Assembly: GCA_020216805.1 (NCBI GenBank)
Contig: JAIWNN010000056.1
Location: forward strand, 1 to 10,000
From: Desulfarculus sp.
Lineage (GTDB): Bacteria > Desulfobacterota > Desulfarculia > Desulfarculales > Desulfarculaceae
Direction of reading: 5' to 3'
Length of the DNA: 10,000 nt
Part shown: positions 1 to 9,455 of the stretch, one piece after another
Position numbering within the stretch: the stretch's first letter is position 1
Layout: each line of letters begins with the position of its first letter
Notes under the pieces: model-generated
Database searches by the model: none
Told to the model about the DNA's origin: nothing
Seen by the model: the letters and a program-made list of their open reading frames with translations, nothing else
Position numbers and translations under genes: made by a program

Positions 1-440
1 CCAGGACCGCCGAGAGGCTGCCCCCGGCCGCGCCGGCGTTGGTGGCCACCGCCCCGCCCAGGCTGGCGGGGATGCCCGCCGCCCACTCCAGGCCGGCCAG
101 GCCCCGGCGGGCGGCCAGCTTGACCAGGGCCGGCAGGTGGGCCCCGGCCCCGGCCTGCAGTCCGTCGTCCAACACCTTGATCCGGGCCAAATCGCCCTTG
201 AGCGACATGAGCACCCCGGCGAAGCCGGCGTCGGCCACCAGCAGGTTGGAACCGCGGCCCAGCACCCGGCAAGCCACCCCGTGACGGGCCGCCTCCCGCC
301 GCACCCAGGCCGTCTCGGCCGCGCTGTGCACCCGGCACAGGCACCAGGCCGGACCGCCCACCCCCCAGGTGGTGCGGGGGGCCAAGGGGACCGCGAACCG
401 GGCGCGATCGCCCAGGTGTTGGCGCAGGGCGTCCATCAGC

Positions 441-451
<11 letters not shown>
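1..451 (-). CDS. murB: UDP-N-acetylenolpyruvoylglucosamine reductase MurB, N-terminal half (cut by window edge)
   Basis: MurB is a cytoplasmic FAD enzyme that uses NADPH to reduce UDP-GlcNAc-enolpyruvate to UDP-MurNAc. The minus-strand frame stays open to base 1, giving about 150 residues of a protein usually near 300. Visible family motifs are TTWGVGGPA (27-35), GRGSNLLVAD (65-74, FAD-binding loop), AGAG (100-103) and GLAGLEWAAGIPASLGGA followed by NAGA (117-141). I chose the GTG at 451-449 because GGGAG lies 7 bases upstream, like the other genes of the operon; it overlaps murC by 11 bases. The alternative is the in-frame ATG at 436-434, five codons later, which starts 4 bases after the murC stop but has a poor ribosome site. 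The order murG-murC-murB is common in deltaproteobacteria and Firmicutes. Identity is secure; the start is less so. Confidence 0.93.
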
Positions 452-1825
<1,374 letters not shown>

Positions 1826-1826
<1 letters not shown>

Positions 1827-2929
1827 CAGGCCGCCTCCCGCATCAGATCCAGGCAGGCGCGGGCGATGGCCTGGGCCGCCTCGGGCCGGCCCAGGGCCAG
1901 GGAGCGGGTCTCCATCGCGGCCCGGCGCTGGGGGTCGTCCATCAGTCCGGCGATGAGCCCGGCCACCTTCTCCCCGCTCAACTCGTGGTCGGGCACGAGC
2001 AGGGCCGCGCCGGCCTTTTCCAGGGAGCGGGCGTTTCGGGTCTGGTGGTCGCCGGCGGCGTGGGGATAGGGCACGCAGATCGCCACCCGGCCGACGGCGG
2101 TCAGCTCGGTGAGCGTGCCGGCCCCGGCCCGGCAGATGACCAGATGGGCCAGGGCGTAAAGCCGGCCCATCTCGCCGAAGAAGGCCCGGACCTCGGCCGC
2201 GAAGCCCTGCTGGGCATAGGCCGCGGTCACCGCCGCCAGGTCGGCCGCCCCGGTCTGGTGAACGAAACGCAAGCGGTCCCGACGCCCGGCCAGCAGCGGC
2301 AGGGCCGCCAGCAGGGCCTGGTTCAGGCTGTGGGCCCCCTGGGAGCCGCCCAGAACCAGCACCCGGAATTCATGGTTCGGGTCGGGGCGCTGGTCGGCGC
2401 AGACCCGAGCCAACTCCAGCAGGTCCGGCCGCACCGGATTACCGGTCAACTCGGACCGGCCGGCCGGGAAATGACCCATGGCCTCGGGGAAGCTGACAAA
2501 GCATTTGCGAGCCAGACGCGACAGCGCCCGGTTGGTCAGCCCGGGCAGGGCATTCTGCTCCTGCACCACCAGAGGAACCCCCAGCAGCCAGGCCGTCAGG
2601 CCCAATGGGAAGGCGGCGTAGCCGCCCACGGCCAGGACCAGGGACGGCCGCTTTTGGCGGATGATGCGGGCCGCGGCCAGGCAGGCCGCCGGCAGGGAGG
2701 TCAGCGCCTTGACCCGGTCCAGGATCCCCCGGCCACGCAGGGCCCGGGCGGGAATCGGCAACAGCTCCAGGCCGGCCCGGGCCAGGACCTCGCTTTCCAG
2801 GGCCTTGCCGGTGTTGACGAAGGCCAGGCCCAGATCCGGACGCAGCCCCCGCAGGGCCTGGGCCACGGCCAGGCCGGGAAAGAGATGGCCCCCGGTGCCG
2901 CCGCCGGCGATGAGCACCATGGCGCTCAT
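1826..2929 (-). CDS. murG: Lipid II synthase: undecaprenyl-PP-MurNAc-pentapeptide GlcNAc transferase MurG
   Basis: MurG is a peripheral membrane GT28 glycosyltransferase on the cytoplasmic face. It moves GlcNAc from UDP-GlcNAc to lipid I to make lipid II. The protein is 367 residues, slightly longer than E. coli MurG. The acceptor-binding N-terminal domain has GGGTGGH (9-15), GGYAAFP (102-108), EQNALPGLTNR (124-134) and TGNPVR (162-167). The donor-binding C-terminal domain has GGSQGAHSLN (194-203), HQTG (224-227), CRAGAGTLTEL (266-276) and PYPHAAGDHQTRNA (287-300), which includes the usual UDP-GlcNAc-binding Glu and QxxNA. The ATG at 2929-2927 overlaps the ftsW stop by four bases (ATGA), with GGGAGG 5 bases upstream. 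A second Met three codons in has no comparable ribosome site. Confidence 0.98.
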
Positions 2930-4083
2930 GACCGCCTCCCGGAGCCGGCCGCCACCGACAACAGCACCCCCACGCAGGAAAGGTTGACCAACAGGGCCGA
3001 GCCGCCGTAGCTGATAAAGGGCAGGGTCAGACCCTTGGTGGGCAACAGGCCCATCACCACTCCGGCGTTGACGAAAGCCTGGAGCCCGATGATCAGGGTG
3101 CAGCCCAGGGCCAAGAGCGATCCGAAACGGTCGCGGGCCAGCACCGCCACCCGCAGACCCCGCCAGATCAGAAGCATGAACAAGGCCAGCACCACCAGGA
3201 TGCCCCCCAGGCCCAGCTCCTCGCCCAACACCGAGAGGATGAAGTCGGTGTGGGGCTCGGGCAGGTAGAAAAGCTTCTGCATCGAGCCGCCCAGGCCCAC
3301 CCCACTCAAGCCCCCGGAACCCAGGGCCATGAAGCTGTGGATGATCTGGAAGCCGCTGTCGGCCGGGTCGGCCCAGGGGTCCAGGAAGGCCAGGAAGCGC
3401 TCGCGGCGATAGCTGACCCTAAAGACCAGCAAGTAGAGCGCCGGCAACGACATCACCACCAGGGATACCAGGTAGCCGACCCGGGTTCCGGCCACGAAGA
3501 GCATGATCATGGTCAGGGCCATCAGGGTCAGGCTCATGCCCAGGTCGGGCTCGGCCAAGATCGGCAGCACCAGACCGAGGGCCAGGCCCAGGCAGGGCAG
3601 GAAGACCCGGAGCAGGCTTTTGGCCTCGGCCTGGCGTTTGGCCAGGAAGTCGGCCAGGAAGAGCACCAGGGCCAGTTTGGCCAGCTCGGCCGGCTGCAGA
3701 GAGAAGAATCCCAGACGCAGCCAGCGCGCCGCCCCACCGGCGCGGTGCCCCACTCCGGGGATCAGCACCAACACCAGGGCCGCGAAGACCGCGATGATCA
3801 GCGGCCAGCTGTAGACGCGCAGGCCGTCCACGTCGCGGGTGGCCAAAAAAACCATCAGGATCAGGCCCGCCGCCAGGTGGATCGCCTGGTGCTTGACGAA
3901 ATAAGCCGCGTCCAGGTAGCGCTTCTCGGCGATGGCGCTGCTGCTGGAGAAGACCATCACCAGGCCGATGCCCACCAGGGTCAGGGCGGCCAGCAAGAGC
4001 CAGGGGTCGCCCAGGCGCGAGGTGTAGGCCGCGCCGCCCTCCGGCGGGGCCGCGTAGCGGTATGGCGAGGCCATCTCAGCCAC
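2926..4083 (-). CDS. ftsW: Septal peptidoglycan glycosyltransferase FtsW (SEDS family)
   Basis: FtsW is the SEDS-family integral membrane polymerase that links lipid II into glycan strands at the septum, working with FtsI. Many hydrophobic segments are visible from about residue 27 to 380, consistent with the family's ten. Key motifs are SLQPAELAK (128-136), AEPDLG (177-182), LPEPHTDFILSVLGEELG (274-291) and GLLPTKGLTLPFISYGGSAL (345-364). Asp280 in HTDF corresponds to the catalytic Asp of SEDS enzymes. From the GTG at 4083-4081 the protein has 385 residues. I chose that start because GGAGG lies exactly 6 bases upstream; it overlaps murD by 8 bases. The in-frame ATG at 4074-4072, three codons later, is 15 bases from the same GGAGG. 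The frame is open further upstream inside murD, but that part is Arg/Pro-rich and unlike FtsW. RodA is unlikely given the position between murD and murG. Confidence 0.95.
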   Translation of the reverse strand: MAEMASPYRYAAPPEGGAAYTSRLGDPWLLLAALTLVGIGLVMVFSSSSAIAEKRYLDAAYFVKHQAIHLAAGLILMVFLATRDVDGLRVYSWPLIIAVFAALVLVLIPGVGHRAGGAARWLRLGFFSLQPAELAKLALVLFLADFLAKRQAEAKSLLRVFLPCLGLALGLVLPILAEPDLGMSLTLMALTMIMLFVAGTRVGYLVSLVVMSLPALYLLVFRVSYRRERFLAFLDPWADPADSGFQIIHSFMALGSGGLSGVGLGGSMQKLFYLPEPHTDFILSVLGEELGLGGILVVLALFMLLIWRGLRVAVLARDRFGSLLALGCTLIIGLQAFVNAGVVMGLLPTKGLTLPFISYGGSALLVNLSCVGVLLSVAAGSGRRS

Positions 4084-5425
4084 GGGTCGCCTCCGCGCGC
4101 ACCAGGGTCTGGAAGTGATCGCCCCGCTGGGCGTAGCCGGTGTAGGCGTCGAAGCTGGCGCAACCGGGGGAGAGCAGCACCACCTGCCCCGGGGCGGCCG
4201 TGGCCCGGGCCCGGGCCACGGCGGCGGCCAGGTCGGGCGCGATCTCCGCCGGCGCCAGGCCGCGCACCTGCTGATGGATGGCCGGGCCGGCCTCACCAAA
4301 GCACAGGATCCGGACCACCTTGCCTCGCGCCTGGGGGGCCAGGTCGGCGAAGCGTCCGTCCTTGTCCCGCCCGCCCAACAGCAGCACCACCGGACGGTCG
4401 ATGGCGGTGAGCGCCGCCTGCACCGCGCCCACGTTGGTGCCCTTGCTGTCGTCGTAGTAGTCCACGCCGTCGATGCTGGCCACGTATTGCAGGCGGTGGT
4501 CCAGACCCCGGAATCCGTCGATGACCCGCTGGATGACGGACGGGGCCACCCCGCAGGCCTTGGCCACCAGGGCGGCGGCCAAGAGGTTCAGGCGGTTGAA
4601 GCCGCCCACCAGGCGGCTGTTGGCCGCGCTCAGGCGCACCTGCCCGCCGTCGCCGATGTCGCAGACCAAATCGTCGCCTTCCAGCCAGCCCCCGGGGTGG
4701 GGCTGGCGGTCGGCGGCGTAGGCCCAGATCCGGGCCGGAGCCAGGTAGAAACGGCGGGCCACCTCCCTATCGGAGAAGCAGAGGATGGCCAGGTCGTCGT
4801 GGCGCTGGTTGGCGAAGAGCCGGAACTTGCTGGCGGCGTAGTCGTCGAAGCTGGCGTAGCGGTCCAGGTGGTCGGGGGTGATGTTCAGGATCACCCCCAC
4901 CCGGGGCCGGAGTTGGGCCATGGTGTCGGTCTGGAAGCTGCTGACCTCCAGCACCGCCCAGTCGATCTCCTGGCGGCCGGCCACCAGCTCGCAAAGCGGG
5001 GTGCCCAGGTTGCCGCCGGCGAAGACCCGCATCCCGGCGGCGGTCAGGATCTCGGCCACCAGGGTGGTGACGGTGGTCTTGCCGTTGCTGCCGGTGATCA
5101 TCACCGCCGGCGCCTTGAGAAAACGATAGCCCAACTCCAATTCGCCGATCACCTCCGCGCCCCGGGCCGCCGCCTGGGCGACCTCGGGCAGGCGGTGGTC
5201 CACCCCCGGAGAGAGCACGATCAGCTCGGCCCAGGCGAAGTCCTCGGGGCGATGGCCGCCCAGGCTCAGGCTCACGCCCTGGTCGCGCAGCTCATCGGTG
5301 CCGGCGATGTCCGGAGATTGGTCGGTGGCCCGCACCAAGGCGCCATGGCCCAGGCACAGCCGGCAGACCGCCCGACCGCTCTTGCCCAGCCCCACCACCA
5401 GGACTTTCTTGTGGCGCAGATTCAC
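4076..5425 (-). CDS. murD: UDP-N-acetylmuramoylalanine--D-glutamate ligase MurD
   Basis: MurD is the cytoplasmic ATP-dependent ligase that adds D-glutamate to UDP-MurNAc-L-Ala. The protein has 449 residues, a normal length. In order: VGLGKSG (11-17, UDP-binding Rossmann domain), SPGV (72-75), the P-loop GSNGKTT (112-118), GGNLGTPL (137-144), EVSSFQ (160-165), NITPDHLDRY (181-190), FRGLDHRLQ (305-313, the MurD-type GxxHR motif), YYDDSKGTN (323-331), GGRDKDG (351-357) and LLSPGCASFD (417-426). One oddity is GGFNRLN at 274-280, where Mur ligases usually have His or Tyr before the conserved Asn and here it is Phe276. The start is GTG at 5425-5423, with AGGA 5 bases upstream. It follows the mraY stop by 7 bases, the only true gap between genes in the window. 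Confidence 0.97.
   Translation of the reverse strand: MNLRHKKVLVVGLGKSGRAVCRLCLGHGALVRATDQSPDIAGTDELRDQGVSLSLGGHRPEDFAWAELIVLSPGVDHRLPEVAQAAARGAEVIGELELGYRFLKAPAVMITGSNGKTTVTTLVAEILTAAGMRVFAGGNLGTPLCELVAGRQEIDWAVLEVSSFQTDTMAQLRPRVGVILNITPDHLDRYASFDDYAASKFRLFANQRHDDLAILCFSDREVARRFYLAPARIWAYAADRQPHPGGWLEGDDLVCDIGDGGQVRLSAANSRLVGGFNRLNLLAAALVAKACGVAPSVIQRVIDGFRGLDHRLQYVASIDGVDYYDDSKGTNVGAVQAALTAIDRPVVLLLGGRDKDGRFADLAPQARGKVVRILCFGEAGPAIHQQVRGLAPAEIAPDLAAAVARARATAAPGQVVLLSPGCASFDAYTGYAQRGDHFQTLVRAEATRG
4090..4094 (-). promoter_or_regulatory. Ribosome binding site deciding the ftsW start
   Basis: GGAGG on the minus strand lies inside the last codons of murD. It is 6 bases from the GTG at 4083-4081 but 15 bases from the in-frame ATG at 4074-4072, so it favours the GTG. 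An ATG-only reading of the gene would miss this. Confidence 0.65.
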
Positions 5426-5430
5426 CGCGA

Positions 5431-5434
5431 TCCT
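5431..5434 (-). promoter_or_regulatory. Ribosome binding site for the murD GTG start
   Basis: AGGA overlaps the last bases of the mraY stop region and lies 5 bases before the murD GTG. It is a weaker match than the GGGAGG sites used by murE, murG and murC. A GAGG that includes the end of mraY lies slightly farther upstream, 10 bases from the start. Confidence 0.5.
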
Positions 5435-6515
5435 ACCTCAGCTTCAGAGTGGAGAAGGCCAACAGCGCCAGGATCACCGCGATGATCCAGAAGCGCACGA
5501 TGACCTTGGGTTCGGCCCAGCCCTTGAGCTCGAAATGGTGATGCAGGGGAGCCATGCGGAAGATGCGCCTGCCGTGGGTCATCTTGAAGAAGCCCACCTG
5601 CATGATCACGCTCACCGCCTCCACCACGAAGATGCCGCCCACCAGCACCAGCAGGATCTCGTGCTTGGTGGCCAGGGCCACGCAGCCCAGGGCGCCGCCC
5701 AGGGCCAGGGAGCCGGTGTCGCCCATGAAGACCTGGGCGGGGTAGCTGTTGTACCAGAGGAAGCCCATCACCGCGCCGACCATGGCCCCGCAGAAGACCG
5801 CCAGTTCGCCCACCCCCACCACGTGGAAGATTTGGAGATAGGCCGCCGTCTTGGCGTTGCCGGCCAGGTAGGCCAGGATCAGGTAGGCGCTGGCGGCCAC
5901 CAGGAAGGGGCCGGCGGCCAGGCCGTCCAGGCCATCGGTCAGGTTGACCGCGTTGCTGGCACCCACCAGAATGAAGACCGCCAGGGGAATGTAGCCCCAG
6001 CCCAGGTCCGGGGTGACGAACTTGAGGAAGGGCACCGCCAACTGGGTGTTGTAGCCCGGATGCAGATAGAGGGCCAAGGCCCCGGCGCAGCCCACCACCA
6101 CCTGGGCCAGGAGCTTCTGGCGGGCGCTGAGGCCGCCTTCGTTGCGTTTGGCGACCTTCTTCAGATAATCGTCGGTGAAACCGATGGCCCCGTAGGCCAG
6201 GGTCACCAACAGGGCCAGCCAGAGATAGAAGTTGGTCAGGTCGCCCCAGAGCAGGGAGGAGACGGTGACCGAGAACAGGATCAAAAGGCCGCCCATGGTG
6301 GGGGTGCCGGCCTTGGCCAGGTGGCTCTTGGGCCCCAGCTCGCGGATGTGCTGGCCGATCTGGAGCTGGCGCAGCTGGCGGATCAGCCAAGGACCCAGCA
6401 CCAGGGCGATGACCAGGGCGGTCAGGGTGGCCCAGATGGTGCGGAAGCTGATGTAGCGGAAGACGTTGAACCCGGCCAAGACGTCGCGCAGGGGGTAGAG
6501 CAGGTGATAGAGCAT
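5433..6515 (-). CDS. mraY: Phospho-N-acetylmuramoyl-pentapeptide transferase MraY
   Basis: MraY is the integral membrane enzyme that transfers phospho-MurNAc-pentapeptide from UDP to undecaprenyl phosphate, forming lipid I. The 360-residue length matches E. coli MraY. The N-terminus MLYHLLYPL with [13 protein letters not shown] (15-27) is typical of proteobacterial MraY. Catalytic and Mg-binding motifs are all present: KAGTPTMGG (68-76), FTDDYLKK (113-120, the Asp pair), [13 protein letters not shown] (188-200), [10 protein letters not shown] (264-273) and [11 protein letters not shown] (323-333, the His triad loop). Hydrophobic segments span the protein, consistent with ten helices, ending in [10 protein letters not shown]. 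The ATG at 6515-6513 shares one base with the murF stop (TGATG), and GGAGG lies 7 bases upstream. Identification is essentially certain. Confidence 0.99.
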   Translation of the reverse strand: MLYHLLYPLRDVLAGFNVFRYISFRTIWATLTALVIALVLGPWLIRQLRQLQIGQHIRELGPKSHLAKAGTPTMGGLLILFSVTVSSLLWGDLTNFYLWLALLVTLAYGAIGFTDDYLKKVAKRNEGGLSARQKLLAQVVVGCAGALALYLHPGYNTQLAVPFLKFVTPDLGWGYIPLAVFILVGASNAVNLTDGLDGLAAGPFLVAASAYLILAYLAGNAKTAAYLQIFHVVGVGELAVFCGAMVGAVMGFLWYNSYPAQVFMGDTGSLALGGALGCVALATKHEILLVLVGGIFVVEAVSVIMQVGFFKMTHGRRIFRMAPLHHHFELKGWAEPKVIVRFWIIAVILALLAFSTLKLR

Positions 6516-7912
6516 CAGGCCACCTCCCCCGTGGTCAGGGCCTTGACCACTCGCTCCATGCCCATGGAGCGCGAGCCCTTGACCAACACCACCTCGTCCT
6601 CCTCGAAAAGCTCCTGGGCCGCCTCGATCAGCTCCAGACGGTCGGCGAAGGCCAAGGCCGCCTCGGGCCGCAGGCCGCCCTCCCGCGCCCCGGCCGCCAC
6701 CTCCTGGGCCTGCTGGCCCAGGGCCAGCACCAGCCGGCAGCCGGCCTCGGCCGCCTGGCGGCCGCAGAGGCGGTGCAACTGGGGCGAGGTCGGACCCAGC
6801 TCGAGCATGTCCCCCAGGATCAGGCCCATGGGTCGGCCCCCGGCCACGTCCTTCAGCGCCGCCAGGCCGGCGGCCAGGGAGGCGGGGTTGGCGTTGTAGG
6901 TGTCGTCCAGGACCCAGAAGCCGAAAAACCCGCGCTTTTGCTCCAGACGGCCCTTGACCGGGGCGAAGCTTTCCAGGCCCTCGCGGATGGTCGCGCCGTC
7001 CTGGCCCATCACCAGGGCCGCGGCGGCCGCCGCGCAGGCGTTCATCACGTTATGCCGGCCCGGGGCGGCCAGGCGCACCCGGATGGGATCCTCGGTCGGC
7101 AGCCAGAGGCTGAAGGCCAGGCGACCGCCCAGGGCGGAGACGTCGCCGCAGCGGACCATGGCCCGCTCATGGCCGCCGAAGGTGACCACCCGGCATGCCA
7201 GCTTGTCCGCCCAGGGGGCCAGCCAGGGGTCGTCCAGATTGACCAGGGCGGTGGCGGCCGGGTCCAGACCCCGGAAGAGCTCGGTCTTGGCCTGCGCGAT
7301 GTTGGCCAACGAACCCAGCGGCCCCAGGTGGGCCGGGCCGACGTTGGTGATCAACCCCAGCTCGGGCGCGGCGATCTCGGTCAGGCGGGCGATTTCGCCC
7401 AGGGCGCTCATGCCCATCTCCACCACGCAGGCGGTGTGCTCCGGGCCCAGGCCCAGGAGGGTCAGGGGCAGGCCGATGAGGTTGTTGAGGTTGCCCTGGG
7501 TCTTGAGCACCCGGTGGCGCTGTTGCAGGATGGCGGCCAGCATCTCCTTGGTGCTGGTCTTGCCGTTGCTGCCGGTCAAACCGGCCACGATGGCGCTCTG
7601 CTCCCGCCGCCAGGCCCCGGCCAGGTCGCCCAGGGCGCGCAGGGTGTCCGGAACCCGCAGCAGGCAGGCCCCGGTCATCTCCGGCGGAGCCGCGTAGCCG
7701 GCCCGCACCAGGGCGGCGGCCGCTCCCTCGGCCAGGGCCTGGGGCACGAAGGCGTGGCCGTCGAAATTGGGCCCGGCCAGGGCCACGAAGAGCTGCCCCG
7801 GCGCGATGGTCCGCGAGTCGGTGCTCACCCCGGCCAGGGGCTCGGCCGGGGGCGGACCGCTGAGGGCCGCCCCGGTGGCCTGGCACACGAACTCGATGGT
7901 CAGACTAGCCAC
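6515..7912 (-). CDS. murF: UDP-N-acetylmuramoyl-tripeptide--D-alanyl-D-alanine ligase MurF
   Basis: MurF is the cytoplasmic ATP-dependent ligase that adds D-Ala-D-Ala to the UDP-MurNAc-tripeptide and completes the pentapeptide. From the chosen GTG at 7912-7910 the protein has 465 residues, near the family norm. Motifs: STDSR (30-34), DGH (51-53), the P-loop [11 protein letters not shown] (114-124), NNLIGLP (143-149), VEMGMS (164-169), ITNVGPAHL (188-196), GRHNVMN (285-291), GRLE (321-324), DDTYNANP (336-343, diagnostic for MurF), GDMLELG (367-373) and [13 protein letters not shown] (442-454). The start overlaps the murE stop by 8 bases (GTGGCTAG). A GGGAGAGG tract ends 4 bases before it. The frame continues upstream for 26 more codons inside murE, but that stretch is Arg-rich and does not resemble MurF. 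Confidence 0.97.
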   Translation of the reverse strand: MASLTIEFVCQATGAALSGPPPAEPLAGVSTDSRTIAPGQLFVALAGPNFDGHAFVPQALAEGAAAALVRAGYAAPPEMTGACLLRVPDTLRALGDLAGAWRREQSAIVAGLTGSNGKTSTKEMLAAILQQRHRVLKTQGNLNNLIGLPLTLLGLGPEHTACVVEMGMSALGEIARLTEIAAPELGLITNVGPAHLGPLGSLANIAQAKTELFRGLDPAATALVNLDDPWLAPWADKLACRVVTFGGHERAMVRCGDVSALGGRLAFSLWLPTEDPIRVRLAAPGRHNVMNACAAAAAALVMGQDGATIREGLESFAPVKGRLEQKRGFFGFWVLDDTYNANPASLAAGLAALKDVAGGRPMGLILGDMLELGPTSPQLHRLCGRQAAEAGCRLVLALGQQAQEVAAGAREGGLRPEAALAFADRLELIEAAQELFEEDEVVLVKGSRSMGMERVVKALTTGEVA

Positions 7913-9455
7913 GCGACCTCTCCCGTGCGGCGCGCTTGGCCAACGCCAGGCCCGCCTGCTCGCGATCGTCGAAATGGCGCTTCTCGCCACCGATCACCTG
8001 GTAGTCCTCGTGGCCCTTGCCAGCGATGACCACCACGTCGCCCGCGCCGGCGGCCATGATCGCCCGCTCGATGGCTCGGCCCCGGTCCGGTTCGCGCACG
8101 AAGGCCGGGGGGTGCGCGTCGGTCAGGCGGTTGGCCAACCGGCTGCCGGCCTCCACCAGACCGGGCTGGATCATGTCCATGATGGCCTCGGGGTCCTCGG
8201 TGCGGGGATTGTCGCTGGTCAGCACCGCCAGGTCGGCCAACTCGCCCACCGCGCGGCCCATCAGGGGGCGCTTGCCGTGGTCGCGGTCGCCGCCGGCCCC
8301 GAAGACGCAGAACAGCCGCCCCGTGGTCAGGGGTTTGAGGGTGCCCAGGGCGTTGCGCAGGGCGTCGTCGCTGTGGGCGTAGTCCACGAAAACCGCCGGA
8401 GAGCCGGCGGCCGGGGACGGCACCCGCTCCAGGCGGCCGGGCACGCCGTTTAGATCGGCCAGACCCGAGCCCACGTCCGCGCCCTTCATCCCCAGGGCCA
8501 GGCCGGCCGCCGCCGCGCCCAGGAGGTTCTGGATGTTGTAGCGGCCCACCAGGGGGGTGGCGGCCAAAAAATCCCCGCCCGGCCACACCACCCGGCAAAC
8601 CCCGCCGTCCAGACCCAGGATGATGTCCTCGGCCCGGACCATGGCCGGATGGTCCAGGGCGTAGGTCCACACCTCGATCCCCCGTTCGGCCGCCGCGCGG
8701 GCCAAATCTTCGCCCCGGGGGTCGTCCAGGCAGATCACCGCCTTGGGATGTTTGCCCATGGCGGCCGCCTCGGGCAGCAGACGGGTGAAGAGCAGGCGCT
8801 TGGCCTCGTAGTAGCTGGCCAGATCGCCATGATAATCCAGGTGGTCGCGGCTGAGGTTGGTGAAGACCCCTAAATCCAGGGCCACGCCGTCAGCCCGGTG
8901 TTGCACCAGGGCGTGGCTGGATATCTCCATCACCGCCTGGTCCACCCCCTTGCCCAGCATCTGAGAGAACAGGGCTTGCAGTTCCAGCGGCTCGGGGGTG
9001 GTCATGGCCGCCGGCCGGTCCACGTCGGCGAAGCGCACCCGCACCGTGCCGATCAGACCCACCGGGCCTCGCACCGCCAGCACCGACGCGATCAGGTGGC
9101 TGACCGTGGTCTTGCCGTTGGTGCCGGTCACTCCCACCGTGACCATGCTGCGGGTGGGCTCCCCGAACCAGCGCGCCGCCATCAGGGCCAGGGCCCGCCG
9201 GGCGTCGGGCACCACCACCTGGCAGATGTCGCCGACCCCGGACGCCACCCGCTCCACCAACAGGCAGGCGGCCCCGGCCTCCAGCGCGGCCGGGATGAAG
9301 TCGTGGCCATCGGCGCTGGCCCCGGGCAGGGCCGCGAAGAGCCCGCCGGCCGTCACCCGCCGGGAGTCGCAGGCCAGACCGCTGAGCTCCCCGGCCGGAG
9401 GCCGGCCCAGCAGCTGGTGGTCGGGCAGGACCGCGAGCAAGTTGTCGAGCTTCAT
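7905..9455 (-). CDS. murE: UDP-N-acetylmuramoyl-L-alanyl-D-glutamate--2,6-diaminopimelate ligase MurE
   Basis: MurE is the cytoplasmic ATP-dependent ligase that adds the third stem residue to UDP-MurNAc-L-Ala-D-Glu. The protein has 516 residues, slightly longer than E. coli MurE. Motifs: CDSRRV (29-34), the P-loop GTNGKTT (111-117), TTPEP (152-156), MEISSHAL (176-183), FTNLSRDHLDYHG (198-210), YEAKRLLF (216-223, with the likely carbamylated Lys219), GRYNIQN (304-310), GRLE (340-343), DYAHSDDAL (358-366), FGAGGDRDHGKRPLMG (385-400), SDNPRTEDP (414-422) and GKGHEDYQ (479-486). DNPR is the known signature of meso-diaminopimelate-adding enzymes, so a DAP-type cell wall is predicted. The ATG at 9455-9453 shares one base with the ftsI stop (TGATG), with GGGAGG 6 bases upstream. 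The frame is open farther upstream, but that stretch is antisense-like, Pro/Gly/Arg-rich and not MurE. Confidence 0.98.
   Translation of the reverse strand: MKLDNLLAVLPDHQLLGRPPAGELSGLACDSRRVTAGGLFAALPGASADGHDFIPAALEAGAACLLVERVASGVGDICQVVVPDARRALALMAARWFGEPTRSMVTVGVTGTNGKTTVSHLIASVLAVRGPVGLIGTVRVRFADVDRPAAMTTPEPLELQALFSQMLGKGVDQAVMEISSHALVQHRADGVALDLGVFTNLSRDHLDYHGDLASYYEAKRLLFTRLLPEAAAMGKHPKAVICLDDPRGEDLARAAAERGIEVWTYALDHPAMVRAEDIILGLDGGVCRVVWPGGDFLAATPLVGRYNIQNLLGAAAAGLALGMKGADVGSGLADLNGVPGRLERVPSPAAGSPAVFVDYAHSDDALRNALGTLKPLTTGRLFCVFGAGGDRDHGKRPLMGRAVGELADLAVLTSDNPRTEDPEAIMDMIQPGLVEAGSRLANRLTDAHPPAFVREPDRGRAIERAIMAAGAGDVVVIAGKGHEDYQVIGGEKRHFDDREQAGLALAKRAARERSRG
7917..7924 (-). promoter_or_regulatory. 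Ribosome binding site deciding the murF start
   Basis: GGGAGAGG on the minus strand, inside the end of murE, ends 4 bases before the GTG at 7912-7910. It supports this start, which the MurF domain boundary also requires. No ATG is available near the expected N-terminus. Confidence 0.6.

Noticed and set aside
1985..4410. Long plus-strand open frames opposite murG (1985-3010) and ftsW (3250-4410)
   Set aside because: They are low-complexity Gln/Gly/His and Arg/Pro translations that mirror the Leu, Ala and Val codons of MurG and FtsW. They show no domains and have no separate ribosome-site logic.
5422..6390. A 322-codon minus-strand open frame overlapping mraY in another frame
   Set aside because: It is an out-of-frame Pro/Gly/Arg-rich shadow. 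The mraY frame carries every catalytic motif of the family.
5298..6899. A 533-codon open frame on the plus strand, opposite mraY and parts of murD and murF
   Set aside because: Its translation is Gly/Gln/His/Ala-rich with no recognisable domain, and it crosses three well-supported genes on the other strand. Long antisense open frames are expected where strong G/C preference at third codon positions removes stops from the opposite strand.
6773..8029. A 418-codon plus-strand open frame opposite murF
   Set aside because: It has the same compositional antisense signature as the others, and MurF on the minus strand explains the region completely.
4588..9330. Similarity among murC, murD, murE and murF as possible recent tandem duplication
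   Set aside because: They share the ancient Mur ligase fold and P-loop (G-x-x-GKT), but each carries its own diagnostic motifs and they are diverged along their whole lengths. This is the normal paralogy of the family.
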